NCBI GenBank assembly: GCA_050693035.1
Contig: JBOGWB010000007.1
Coordinates: 1-29,053, forward strand
Reading direction: 5' to 3'
DNA: 29,053 bases
Source of the DNA: DASYVD01 sp050693035
GTDB lineage: Bacteria > Actinomycetota > UBA4738 > CALAEC01
A program made the translations under genes and the position numbers. Shown piece after piece: positions 8,185-14,830 of this stretch; the stretch's first letter is position 1, and every line of letters starts with the position of its first letter. Under the pieces are notes generated by a model. The model had not been told where the DNA came from, did no database searches, and saw nothing but the letters and a program-made list of their open reading frames with translations.

Positions 8185-10863
8185 TCAGTGCCCCGCGGGG
8201 GCGGCCTCGGACCAGTCCTTGCCCCAGCCCACGTCCACACGGAGGGGCACCGTCATCTCGTACGCCTGCTCCATCTCGGAGCGGACCACCTCGGCCACCC
8301 GCTGCACCTCGCTCGCGTCGACCTCCAGGACCAACTCGTCGTGGACAGTGAGGAGGAGCTCCCTGGGCAGCTCCTCGACCGCCGTCCCCACCCGGATCAT
8401 GGCCAGCTTGAGGATGTCCGCGGCCGAGCCCTGGATCGGCGCGTTGAGGGCCATCCGGCGGCCCAGGTCTCGGATCCGAGGGTTGGGGTGCCGGAGCTCC
8501 GGGAGGTACCGGCGCCGGCCCAGGATCGTGGCGGTGAACCCCTCTGCCGTGGCCATGCCGACCTGGCGCTCGAGGAACTCTCGGACCCGGGGGAACCCGG
8601 CGAAGTACGCGTCGATGAACGCTTGGGCCTCCTCGGGGGGGATGCCCAGGCGCTGCGCAAGGCCGTATGCGTTCATCCCGTACGCCAACCCGTAGTTCAC
8701 CATCTTGGCGAACCGCCGCATCTCCGGATCGACCTGGTCGACGGGGAGCCGATACACCTTGGCCGCGGTGACCGCGTGGATGTCCTGGTCGGCGGCGAAC
8801 GCCTCGGCCAGCCCCTCGTCGCCGGAGAGATGGGCGAGGACTCGAAGCTCGATCTGAGAGTAGTCCGCCACCAGCAGGAGCCGGTCGGGGAAGCCGGGGA
8901 CGAACGCCTTGCGGATCTGTCGTCCGAGCTCCCCTCGGACCGGGATGTTCTGGAGGTTCGGGTTGACCGAGGACAGCCGCCCGGTGGCCGCGGCGACCTG
9001 GTTGAACGTGGTGTGGAGGCGACCGTCCTCCGCGCTCACCAGGGGAGGCAGCGCGTCCAGGTACGTTGACTTGAGCTTCGATAGCTCCCGGTACCGGATC
9101 AGCGCATCGACGACGGGGTGGTGCTCGCGAAGCTTCTCGAGGACGTCGGCCTCCGTCGAGGGGGCCCGCCCCTTCATGGTTCGCTTGAGGATGGGAAGCC
9201 CAAGCTTCTCGTACAGGATCACGCCGAGTTGCTGGGGAGAGCCGATGTTGAACTCCTCCTCCGCGTGGGTGTAGATCTCCTCCTCCAGGACACTCATGCG
9301 GTCGCCGACCTCCTCAGACATCTGCCGGAGGTATTCGACGTCGAGCGCCACCCCGGCGGCCTGCATACGGGCCAGGACCGAGGCCAGGGGGAGCTCGACC
9401 TCGTCCAGCAACCGCCGCGCGCCGGCCCGCTCCACCTGGTCTTGGAGCATCGGGGCGAGGAGAGCGACCGCGGCGGCCTCGGTGGCGGCGCCTCGCCATT
9501 CCTCCACCGCGGCGTCGGTTCCCTCCATGGCCAGCTGGGCCTGCCCGGATCCGTTCCCCTCCCCCGCGTCCACCGTCATGAGGTCCGTCCCCAAATACCG
9601 CCGGGTCAGCTCCGACAGTGGATAGGCGCCCTCGCCCGGCTCCAGGAGGTAGCCGGCCAGGAGGGTGTCGAAGGCCACCCCTTCCACGTCGACCTCCAGG
9701 CGAAGCGCGGAGGCCCGGAGCTCCTTGGCGTCGTGGACCCACTTCGGCCGCTTCGGGTCCGCCAGCCACGCTCGCGCGGCGTCGGGGAGCGCCCCGTCGA
9801 GCGGCAGGTACGCGGCCTGTCCCCCGCCGGGCGATACCGCAAGCCCCACGGCCCGGCTTCCCTCGCACACGAGGGCGGTTCCCCGGGGGGCGACGCCGGA
9901 GAGCAACGCTTCGAGGTCGCGGTCCCCGGCGAGCTCGAGCTCCAACTCCGTCGCCTCGAACTGCGCCTTGGTCACCCCGATCTCCTCCAGCCGCTCCAAG
10001 AGGCTCCGGAATTCGAGTGAGTTGAACAGCCGCCGCACCGCGTCGGGGTCCCACTCCCCCATGAGGCAGGCGTCGAGGTCGAGTGGCAGCTCGAGGTCGG
10101 TCTCCAGGCGAGCCAGATCCTTGTTGACTGCCAGCTGGTCCGCGGCAGCCTGGATCCCCGCCCGCACCCTGGGAGGGAGCTCCTCAGCATGCGTAACGAC
10201 CTCCTCGACGCTTCCGTACTGCTGGACGAGGCGGGACGCCGTCTTTTCCCCCACGCCGGGGACGCCCGGGATGTTGTCGGAGGGGTCTCCCTTCAGGGCC
10301 ACGTAGTCCAGGTACTTCTCGGGAGGAAGACCGAACCGCCTCTCCACGGCCTCCCGGTCGTACATGACGATGTCCGAGATCCCCTTGCGGTTGAACATCA
10401 CTCGGATCCCATCCCCGATCAGCTGGAAGAAGTCCCTGTCGGCGGTGACCACCACCGCCTCCATCCCTCGGTCCGCGGCCCGGACGGCCAGCGTGGCGAT
10501 GGCGTCGTCGGCCTCGTGCCCCTCGATCTCGACGATGGGGACCCGCAGGGTCTCCAGCACTTCGCGGATCAGGGGGAGCTGCTGCCGGAACTCGTCCGGG
10601 GCCTCGGTCCGCTGTGCCTTGTAGTCCGCGTACTTCTCCAGCCGCACGGTGGGGCGCCCCTTGTCGAAGGCCACGGCGATGAGGTCCGGGCGCTCCTCGG
10701 CCAGGAGCTTGATGAGCATGGAGGTGAACCCGTACACGGCGTTGGTCACCTGGCCGGTGGTGGTGGCGAGCGTGGTGGGCAGGGCGAAGAACGCTCGAAA
10801 GGACAGGCTGTGCCCGTCGAGGAGGAAGATCCGCTTGCGCTCAGGCGCCCTGGTGCTCGGCAT
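8185..10863 (-). CDS. polA: DNA polymerase I
   Basis: Pol I fills gaps and removes RNA primers in replication and repair. The 892-residue protein has an N-terminal 5'-3' exonuclease (FLLDGHSLSFRAFF; GDPSDNIPGVPGVGEKTA), a central 3'-5' exonuclease-like domain and a C-terminal polymerase. Polymerase motif A (VADYSQIELRVLAHLSGDE), motif B (RRFAKMVNYGLAYGM) and motif C (LLTVHDELVLEV) are intact. The proofreading domain appears dead: where E. coli has D-x-E, the sequence reads LVCEGSRAVGLAV. Loss of proofreading is common in actinobacterial and Thermus Pol I. The start is ATG 10863, without a Shine-Dalgarno but with a TACAAT -10 element about 30 nt upstream. A small GGGGC/GCCCC hairpin sits in the short leader. 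Confidence 0.97.
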   Translation of the reverse strand: MPSTRAPERKRIFLLDGHSLSFRAFFALPTTLATTTGQVTNAVYGFTSMLIKLLAEERPDLIAVAFDKGRPTVRLEKYADYKAQRTEAPDEFRQQLPLIREVLETLRVPIVEIEGHEADDAIATLAVRAADRGMEAVVVTADRDFFQLIGDGIRVMFNRKGISDIVMYDREAVERRFGLPPEKYLDYVALKGDPSDNIPGVPGVGEKTASRLVQQYGSVEEVVTHAEELPPRVRAGIQAAADQLAVNKDLARLETDLELPLDLDACLMGEWDPDAVRRLFNSLEFRSLLERLEEIGVTKAQFEATELELELAGDRDLEALLSGVAPRGTALVCEGSRAVGLAVSPGGGQAAYLPLDGALPDAARAWLADPKRPKWVHDAKELRASALRLEVDVEGVAFDTLLAGYLLEPGEGAYPLSELTRRYLGTDLMTVDAGEGNGSGQAQLAMEGTDAAVEEWRGAATEAAAVALLAPMLQDQVERAGARRLLDEVELPLASVLARMQAAGVALDVEYLRQMSEEVGDRMSVLEEEIYTHAEEEFNIGSPQQLGVILYEKLGLPILKRTMKGRAPSTEADVLEKLREHHPVVDALIRYRELSKLKSTYLDALPPLVSAEDGRLHTTFNQVAAATGRLSSVNPNLQNIPVRGELGRQIRKAFVPGFPDRLLLVADYSQIELRVLAHLSGDEGLAEAFAADQDIHAVTAAKVYRLPVDQVDPEMRRFAKMVNYGLAYGMNAYGLAQRLGIPPEEAQAFIDAYFAGFPRVREFLERQVGMATAEGFTATILGRRRYLPELRHPNPRIRDLGRRMALNAPIQGSAADILKLAMIRVGTAVEELPRELLLTVHDELVLEVDASEVQRVAEVVRSEMEQAYEMTVPLRVDVGWGKDWSEAAPAGH

Positions 10864-10894
10864 GGTGGCGGGGCTGCTGCCCCTGGACCCCCCG

Positions 10895-10900
10895 ATTGTA
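10895..10900 (-). promoter_or_regulatory. Putative -10 element for polA
   Basis: TACAAT on the minus strand, 5 of 6 matches to TATAAT, predicts transcription start near 10888 and a leader of about 25 nt. It overlaps by 2 bp the -10 element of the divergent regulator gene. No clear -35. Confidence 0.4.
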
Positions 10901-10904
10901 GACT
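10899..10904 (+). promoter_or_regulatory. Putative -10 element of a leaderless promoter for the DtxR-family gene
   Basis: TAGACT is followed by CACGCC and then the ATG at 10911. The 6-nt gap puts the transcription start at the start codon. There is no ribosome site ahead of this ATG, which agrees with leaderless initiation. Confidence 0.5.
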
Positions 10905-10910
10905 CACGCC

Positions 10911-11582
10911 ATGGCCGTGACCGCCCACGATCTTCCCCTGGGGGAATATCTCGAGGCCCTGTACGAGATGGACGAGGAGGGGATCCCCACCCAGCAGGCC
11001 CGGCTCGCCGAGTGGCTCGGAGTATCGGCCGCCTCGGTCTCGGAGGCCGCCAAGAGGCTCACCCAACGGGGGATGGTGGTGGCGGGGGACGACCGCCGGC
11101 TCCGGTTCACCGGCGAGGGCGAGGCCGCCGCCCGAACCCTGGTGCGACGCCATCGCCTCGCAGAGCGATTCCTCGTGGAGGTGGTCCGCCTCCCCTGGCA
11201 CCTGGCACACGAGGAGGCCACCCGGTGGGGCCGGGCCATCTCGGACGCGGTCGAGGAACGGATGGTGGACCTCCTCGACGATCCGGGGACGTGCGTCCAC
11301 GGGAACCCCATCCCGGGGTCTCGGAACGCGCCGGACCAGCGAGGGCTGCGCCCGCTCAAGGAGATGACCCCAGGGGACGGAGTGCGACTGGAACGCCTCA
11401 CCGAAGACCTCGAGCTGGACCTGTCGATCATGCGGTACTTCGAGCAGAGCGGGCTCGTTCCCGGGGCGGAGATCGACGTGGTCGGCGTGGCCCCCGACGG
11501 GACCATGACGCTGTCCATCCGCGGCGAGACCGTGGGGCTGGGATCGCACCTCACCGACAACCTGTGGGTCCGCAAACGCTGA
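10911..11582 (+). CDS. DtxR/MntR-family metal-dependent regulator with altered metal site
   Basis: A 223-residue regulator: an N-terminal winged helix (about 8-70, LAEWLGVSAASVSEAAKRL), a dimerisation/metal domain (75-140, with RRHRLAERFLVEV and HGNPIPG) and a C-terminal SH3/FeoA-like domain (about 145-223). Using DtxR numbering offset by 2, the ancillary-site ligands H79, E83 and H98 are kept (H81, E85, H100). The primary site is not: M10, C102, E105 and H106 become E12, T104, G107 and R108 (stretch EEATRWGRAISD). It may sense metal by the ancillary site alone, sense something else, or bind DNA constitutively. It starts at ATG 10911, divergent from polA, with a leaderless-type promoter. The next gene is an iron permease with an iron-box-like site, a likely target. 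Confidence 0.9.
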   Translation: MAVTAHDLPLGEYLEALYEMDEEGIPTQQARLAEWLGVSAASVSEAAKRLTQRGMVVAGDDRRLRFTGEGEAAARTLVRRHRLAERFLVEVVRLPWHLAHEEATRWGRAISDAVEERMVDLLDDPGTCVHGNPIPGSRNAPDQRGLRPLKEMTPGDGVRLERLTEDLELDLSIMRYFEQSGLVPGAEIDVVGVAPDGTMTLSIRGETVGLGSHLTDNLWVRKR

Positions 11583-11607
11583 CACGCGACCCGTCGGACC
11601 GAGAGGT

Positions 11608-11636
11608 TTGACCGAATCCGATGCCAGGGATAGTAT
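11608..11636 (+). promoter_or_regulatory. Putative promoter of the FTR1 permease gene
   Basis: TTGACC (11608-11613) and TAGTAT (11631-11636) are separated by 17 bp. Transcription would begin near 11643, leaving a leader of about 45 nt that holds the iron-box-like site and the ribosome site. Confidence 0.55.
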
Positions 11637-11654
11637 TTCGGGCAGTCTCAGAGA

Positions 11655-11673
11655 TTCCCTAAGGCATACCTAA
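11655..11673 (+). promoter_or_regulatory. Iron-box-like operator (DtxR/IdeR type)
   Basis: The 19-mer TTCCCTAAGGCATACCTAA matches the DtxR/IdeR consensus TTAGGTTAGGCTAACCTAA at 13 of 19 positions, best in its right half (GGC..ACCTAA). It lies just downstream of the predicted transcription start, where a bound repressor would block the polymerase. The neighbouring DtxR-family gene is the obvious candidate to bind it. Confidence 0.45.
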
Positions 11674-11688
11674 TATCGGGAGGTTCGG

Positions 11689-12543
11689 ATGGGCGCCGCG
11701 TTCCTGATCACGCTCCGCGAGGGGATGGAGGCCGCGTTGATCGTGGCCATCATCCTGGCCTACCTGAGGGCCGTCGGCCGATCCGATCGGTTCTCCCTGG
11801 TGTGGACGGGAGTCGGCGTCGCCGCGGCCCTGAGCCTGCTCACCGGCGCGATCATCTTCGCGGTCGCCGGAGGGCTTCCCCACACCGCCGGGGAGATCTT
11901 CGAGGGGGTGGCCACGCTCCTGGCTGTGGTGGTCCTCAGCTGGATGATCTTCTGGATGCGCCGCAACGCCATCAACATCAAGGGGGAGCTCCAGGGCAAG
12001 GTGGACGTGGCCTTGGCGTCCGGGTCGGGCCTGGGCCTGGTGGCCCTGAGCTTCTTCGTGGTGGTCCGAGAGGGCCTGGAGACCGTGCTGTTCCTGTTCG
12101 GCGCGTTCCAGGCAGGTGAGGGTTCCGGTGCGCTCAAGTTCCTCGGGGCCGTCCTGGGACTCGTGGTCGCATTGGCCCTGGGCGTGCTGATCTACCGCGG
12201 GGGCATCAGGCTGAACCTCCGGACGTTCTTCCGGGTCACCGGGGTGCTTATCCTCATCGTGGCAGCGAGCCTGCTCGTGTACGGCATCCACGAGCTCTAC
12301 GAGGTGGGAGCGTTCCGGTTCCTCGAGCCGACCGGCTTGCTCGGCCCCGCCGGCGTCATCGGCGCTATCACCGGGGCGATCAACCGGATCGTGGTGGGGC
12401 TCAGGGGCCAGCCGACGTGGCTCGAGTTCGGGGCGTGGCTCGTCTACCTGGTGACGACAGCGACCCTGTTCTTCCGGCCGGTGTCCGCGCCTCCCCGAAC
12501 CGCTCTCCCCGCGGAGCCGTCCGAGGAGCGAAGCCGGACCTGA
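11689..12543 (+). CDS. FTR1-family iron permease (EfeU-like)
   Basis: A 284-residue polytopic membrane protein, about seven helices, of the FTR1/EfeU family that moves iron across the cytoplasmic membrane. Both hallmark REGxE motifs are present: REGME at residues 10-14 and REGLE at 127-131; each sits in a membrane helix and coordinates iron. The C-terminus is a short hydrophilic Pro/Glu/Arg tail. The start is ATG 11689, preceded by GGGAGG at a 5-nt gap. EfeO- and EfeB-type partners are not next to it; the following gene is a DUF554 protein. The promoter and iron-box-like site upstream point to iron-dependent control, probably by the regulator encoded immediately before it. Direction and metal specificity are inferred from family only. 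Confidence 0.93.
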   Translation: MGAAFLITLREGMEAALIVAIILAYLRAVGRSDRFSLVWTGVGVAAALSLLTGAIIFAVAGGLPHTAGEIFEGVATLLAVVVLSWMIFWMRRNAINIKGELQGKVDVALASGSGLGLVALSFFVVVREGLETVLFLFGAFQAGEGSGALKFLGAVLGLVVALALGVLIYRGGIRLNLRTFFRVTGVLILIVAASLLVYGIHELYEVGAFRFLEPTGLLGPAGVIGAITGAINRIVVGLRGQPTWLEFGAWLVYLVTTATLFFRPVSAPPRTALPAEPSEERSRT

Positions 12544-12588
12544 TCGGACGCGGCGGGTCCCCCTCGCGGGGACGCGCCGGCGAGCCGG

Positions 12589-12594
12589 TACACT
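12589..12594 (+). promoter_or_regulatory. Putative -10 element of a leaderless promoter for the DUF554 gene
   Basis: TACACT is followed by 7 nt and the GTG start at 12602. No ribosome site precedes the GTG. The same hexamer and spacing occur before uvrB. Confidence 0.45.
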
Positions 12595-12601
12595 CCCCGC
12601 C

Positions 12602-13342
12602 GTGCCGCTTCCCGTCGGGACCCTGATCAACGTGGCCACCGTGCTGGTCGGCACGGCCCTGGGAACCGTGCTCGGCGCCCGGCTCCCGGATCGCATCCGG
12701 GAGACCGTGATGCACTCGCTGGGGCTGGTGACCCTCCTCGTCGGGGCGGATGCGGGGCTCCAGGTGTTCCGTCCCCCGCTCACGGAGGCGGCCCCGCGAG
12801 CCAGCGTCCTCCTGGTGATGGGCAGCGTCCTGGTGGGCGGGGTCCTCGGGGAGATGATCGGCATCGAGCGCGGGTTGAGCCGGTTCGGGGAGACGCTCCG
12901 CCAGCGATTCGGCCGGGGCCAGTCTCGGTTCACCGAGGGGTTCGTCGTCACCTCGCTCGTGTTCTGTGTTGGCCCGCTGACCATCCTGGGCTCGATCCAG
13001 GACGGGCTCCGGGGCGACTACCGCCTCCTGGCGATCAAGGCCCTTCTGGACGGGTTCGCCGCCCTGGCGTTCGCCTCGGCCCTCGGCTGGGGAGTCGGCT
13101 TCTCGGCGCTGACGATCCTCATCTACCAGGGGGGGTTGACCCTGGCGGCTGCGACGGTGGCGGGAGCATTCACGGGTCCGGAAGGGGATGTGCTCGTCGC
13201 TTCGATGACAGCGGTCGGCGGGGTGATGATCCTGGGGATCGGGCTCCGGCTCTTGGAGGTGCGCGAGGTTCGGGTGGCCAACCTGTTGCCCGCGTTGGTG
13301 CTTGCCCCGGCGGCCTTCGGCCTCCTCCGGTCATTCGGGTGA
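12602..13342 (+). CDS. DUF554 family membrane protein
   Basis: A 246-residue inner-membrane protein of the DUF554 (YdfK-like) family, function unknown. It starts PVGTLINVATVLVGTALGTVLGARLP, the typical family opening of a glycine-rich first helix, and includes the conserved FCVGPLTILGSIQDGL segment and ALTILIYQGGLTL. About seven membrane helices are predicted by eye. The start is GTG 12602, chosen because the family begins at this point and because a -10-like TACACT sits 7 nt upstream. It lies 58 nt after the iron permease and may be read both from its own promoter and from the permease promoter. A role in metal or amino-acid traffic would be guesswork. Confidence 0.88.
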   Translation: MPLPVGTLINVATVLVGTALGTVLGARLPDRIRETVMHSLGLVTLLVGADAGLQVFRPPLTEAAPRASVLLVMGSVLVGGVLGEMIGIERGLSRFGETLRQRFGRGQSRFTEGFVVTSLVFCVGPLTILGSIQDGLRGDYRLLAIKALLDGFAALAFASALGWGVGFSALTILIYQGGLTLAAATVAGAFTGPEGDVLVASMTAVGGVMILGIGLRLLEVREVRVANLLPALVLAPAAFGLLRSFG

Positions 13343-13355
13343 AGCTTTGTCACAC

Positions 13356-13387
13356 TTTTCCGAGGGACGGTTGCTTTTTTCGAGGGA
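13356..13387. repeat. Two copies of TTTTYCGAGGGA spaced 20 bp apart
   Basis: TTTTCCGAGGGA (13356-13367) and TTTTTCGAGGGA (13376-13387) differ at one base and repeat at 20 bp, two turns of B-DNA. They lie just after the DUF554 stop and about 100 bp upstream of the candidate RNA start. The spacing suits a protein binding side by side, but they may be a chance repeat. The T-run is not preceded by a usable stem, so I do not call it a terminator. Confidence 0.35.
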
Positions 13388-13421
13388 GCGTGACCCGGGT
13401 CCTACCTGCGCCGTTGCGTCG

Positions 13422-13443
13422 AAACCGTTGCCCCACAACGTTT
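13422..13443 (+). promoter_or_regulatory. Inverted repeat CGTTG-N5-CAACG upstream of the RNA promoter
   Basis: AAACCGTTG and CAACGTTT form an inverted repeat around CCCCA, with a perfect 5-bp core (13426-13440). Its centre is about 57 bp before the predicted start of the candidate RNA, a usual place for an activator site. It could instead be a short terminator hairpin for the DUF554 transcript, as TTTCTCG follows it. Confidence 0.35.
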
Positions 13444-13452
13444 CTCGCGTTG

Positions 13453-13482
13453 TTGACAGCCCGAAGAGGCCCTTGCTAACGT
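13453..13482 (+). promoter_or_regulatory. Promoter of the candidate non-coding RNA
   Basis: A consensus -35 (TTGACA, 13453-13458), an 18-bp spacer and TAACGT (13477-13482) point into a stretch with no protein gene on the plus strand. A start 8 bp after the -10 falls on G13490, the first base of a strong stem. This is the best -35 match in the window. Confidence 0.65.
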
Positions 13483-13489
13483 TCGCTCC

Positions 13490-13698
13490 GGTCCCGAGCG
13501 GCCGTAGGGACCGGCGAGGAGCCTGAAGGCTCCGAGCGAGGATCGAGAGCCTCGGCTCCCGGACCCAGCCCGGACCATCTGCCCTCGACGGTCGCGAAAG
13601 TTGCTCGGGACCAACCTTTGACGGACCCGAGAGGCCGAGTAGATAACGCTCGCGTTTGGGGAAGGCGTGAGCGGCTCCAAAGGCCCCTCGGGTCCGTC
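13490..13698 (+). ncRNA. Candidate structured non-coding RNA of unknown family
   Basis: The 370 bp between convergent DUF554 and cupredoxin genes contain no credible protein gene but two folded domains behind a good promoter. Domain 1 (13490-13612) is closed by a perfect 10-bp stem, GGTCCCGAGC with GCTCGGGACC (13603-13612). Inside are a GGAGCC/GGCTCC hairpin with a TGAA loop (13518-13533) and a GAGC-GAGG/CCTC-GCTC hairpin (13534-13558). Domain 2 is closed by a 12-bp stem (13620-13631 with 13687-13698), extended across one mismatch by GGCC/GGCC, and holds a CGCTCGCG/CGTGAGCG hairpin. The 5' end can alternatively pair locally (CCGGTCCC 13488-13495 with GGGACCGG 13507-13514). I see no signatures of tmRNA, RNase P RNA, SRP RNA or common riboswitches. 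The 3' end is a guess; TTCAATT follows the last stem. Confidence 0.6.
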
Positions 13699-13712
13699 TT
13701 CAATTCTCGGAC

Positions 13713-14093
13713 CTACTCCACGACCACGATATCGCCGGTCATCCCGAGGTCGGCGTGGTACTTGCAGATCAGCCGGTACCGCCCCGGCCCGTCCACCAGC
13801 GACCCGAGCGACGGGATCGAGATACGTTCACCCGGTTCGAAGTCGCGCGTGAGCGTGGTACCGGCGATCGTCACGTTGTGGAGGTTCCGCCCCTCGTTCT
13901 TGAACTCGAGCGCCCGATCGAGCGCCAGTGGTTCCGAGGGGTGAGCGTCGTGAAAGTGGTTGTCGACCGCCGTCACCACGTAGGGACGGTTTGGGTCCTG
14001 GAGGAGACTCGGTGAGGACGGAGACCCGCTTCCCCGAGCACACCCGGCGGCCAGGAGTGCCACCAGGAGCACCTCGCCCGCGAGGGCACGCAT
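13713..14093 (-). CDS. Cupredoxin-fold lipoprotein
   Basis: A 126-residue exported protein. An N-terminal signal peptide ends in a lipobox (LLAAGC, Cys18), so it should be lipid-anchored outside the membrane. The rest is a plastocyanin-like domain with type I copper ligands: His72 (NLHNVTI), Cys110, His113 and Met118 (ICKYHADLGM). The likely role is electron transfer, or copper binding, at the cell surface. The start is ATG 14093, overlapping the stop of the ABC ATPase by one base (TGATG), so it is translationally coupled to an amino-acid importer, an odd partner. The gene ends 15 nt from the candidate RNA stem on the other strand. Confidence 0.87.
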   Translation of the reverse strand: MRALAGEVLLVALLAAGCARGSGSPSSPSLLQDPNRPYVVTAVDNHFHDAHPSEPLALDRALEFKNEGRNLHNVTIAGTTLTRDFEPGERISIPSLGSLVDGPGRYRLICKYHADLGMTGDIVVVE

Positions 14094-14830
14094 CACAGGA
14101 TGCGGGCGAGGAACTGCCTGGTTCGGTCTTCCTTGGGGTCCTCGAAGACGGCTCTGGGCTTCCCTTCCTCCAGGACCTTCCCCTCGTCGATGAAGAGCAG
14201 CCGGGTGCCCACTTCCCGGGCGAAGCTCATCTCGTGGGTCACCACCACCATGGTCATACCCTCCTCGGCGAGCGTCTTCATGACGTCGAGGACCTCCTGG
14301 ATGAGCTCGGGATCGAGGGCCGAGGTCACCTCGTCGAACAGCATCACCTGGGGCTTCATCGCCAGGGCCCGAGCGATGGCCACCCGCTGCTGCTGCCCAC
14401 CCGACAGCCTGGAGGGATGCTCGCCCACCTTGTGCTCCAGGCCGACGTGCCGGAGCTCTCGGCGTGCCCGCTCCTCGGCCTCGTCGTCCGAGAGTTTCAG
14501 GACCCTCTCCAAGGCCACGGTGATGTTGCGAAGGGCGGTCATGTGGGGGAACAGGTTGAAGGACTGGAAGACCATGCCGATGTGCGTCCGCGCCTCGTCG
14601 AGGTTGGTTCGCACATCGGTGAGCTCGTTGTCCTCGAACCACACTTTCCCCTCGGTGGGCTCCTCGAGCATGTTGACGGTTCGCAGCAGCGTCGACTTCC
14701 CCGAACCGGAGGGTCCGATCACCACCAGCACCTCTTTGTGCAGGACCTCGAGGTCGATGCCCCGAAGGACATGCAGGGTCCCGAACCACTTGTGGATCCC
14801 CTCCAGACGGACGATGGGCTCTGGACTCAC
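14093..14830 (-). CDS. Polar amino-acid ABC transporter, ATP-binding protein
   Basis: A 245-residue ATPase of the GlnQ/HisP type that powers uptake through the adjacent permease. Walker A is GPSGSGKST (about residues 39-47), followed by the Q-loop in GMVFQSFNLFPHMTA, the signature LSGGQQQRVAIARAL, Walker B VMLFDEVTSALDP and the switch histidine in VVVTHEMSFAREV. All motifs are intact and the length is typical. The start is GTG 14830, overlapping the permease stop by 4 nt (GTGA). The gene is third in a binding protein-permease-ATPase-cupredoxin set. Substrate cannot be told from the ATPase. Confidence 0.95.
   Translation of the reverse strand: MSPEPIVRLEGIHKWFGTLHVLRGIDLEVLHKEVLVVIGPSGSGKSTLLRTVNMLEEPTEGKVWFEDNELTDVRTNLDEARTHIGMVFQSFNLFPHMTALRNITVALERVLKLSDDEAEERARRELRHVGLEHKVGEHPSRLSGGQQQRVAIARALAMKPQVMLFDEVTSALDPELIQEVLDVMKTLAEEGMTMVVVTHEMSFAREVGTRLLFIDEGKVLEEGKPRAVFEDPKEDRTRQFLARIL

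Noticed and set aside
13371..13387. Run of six T after DUF554 as an intrinsic terminator
   Set aside because: No stem of useful length precedes the run on the plus strand.
13490..13698. Known structured RNA (tmRNA, RNase P RNA, SRP RNA, cobalamin, c-di-GMP or M-box riboswitch)
   Set aside because: The conserved core sequences of these families are not seen, and the element does not lie in front of a gene on its own strand. A covariance search is still needed.
13713..14789. 358-residue minus-strand reading of the cupredoxin frame
   Set aside because: The upstream two thirds run out of frame through the ABC ATPase gene. The lipoprotein signal starts cleanly at 14093.
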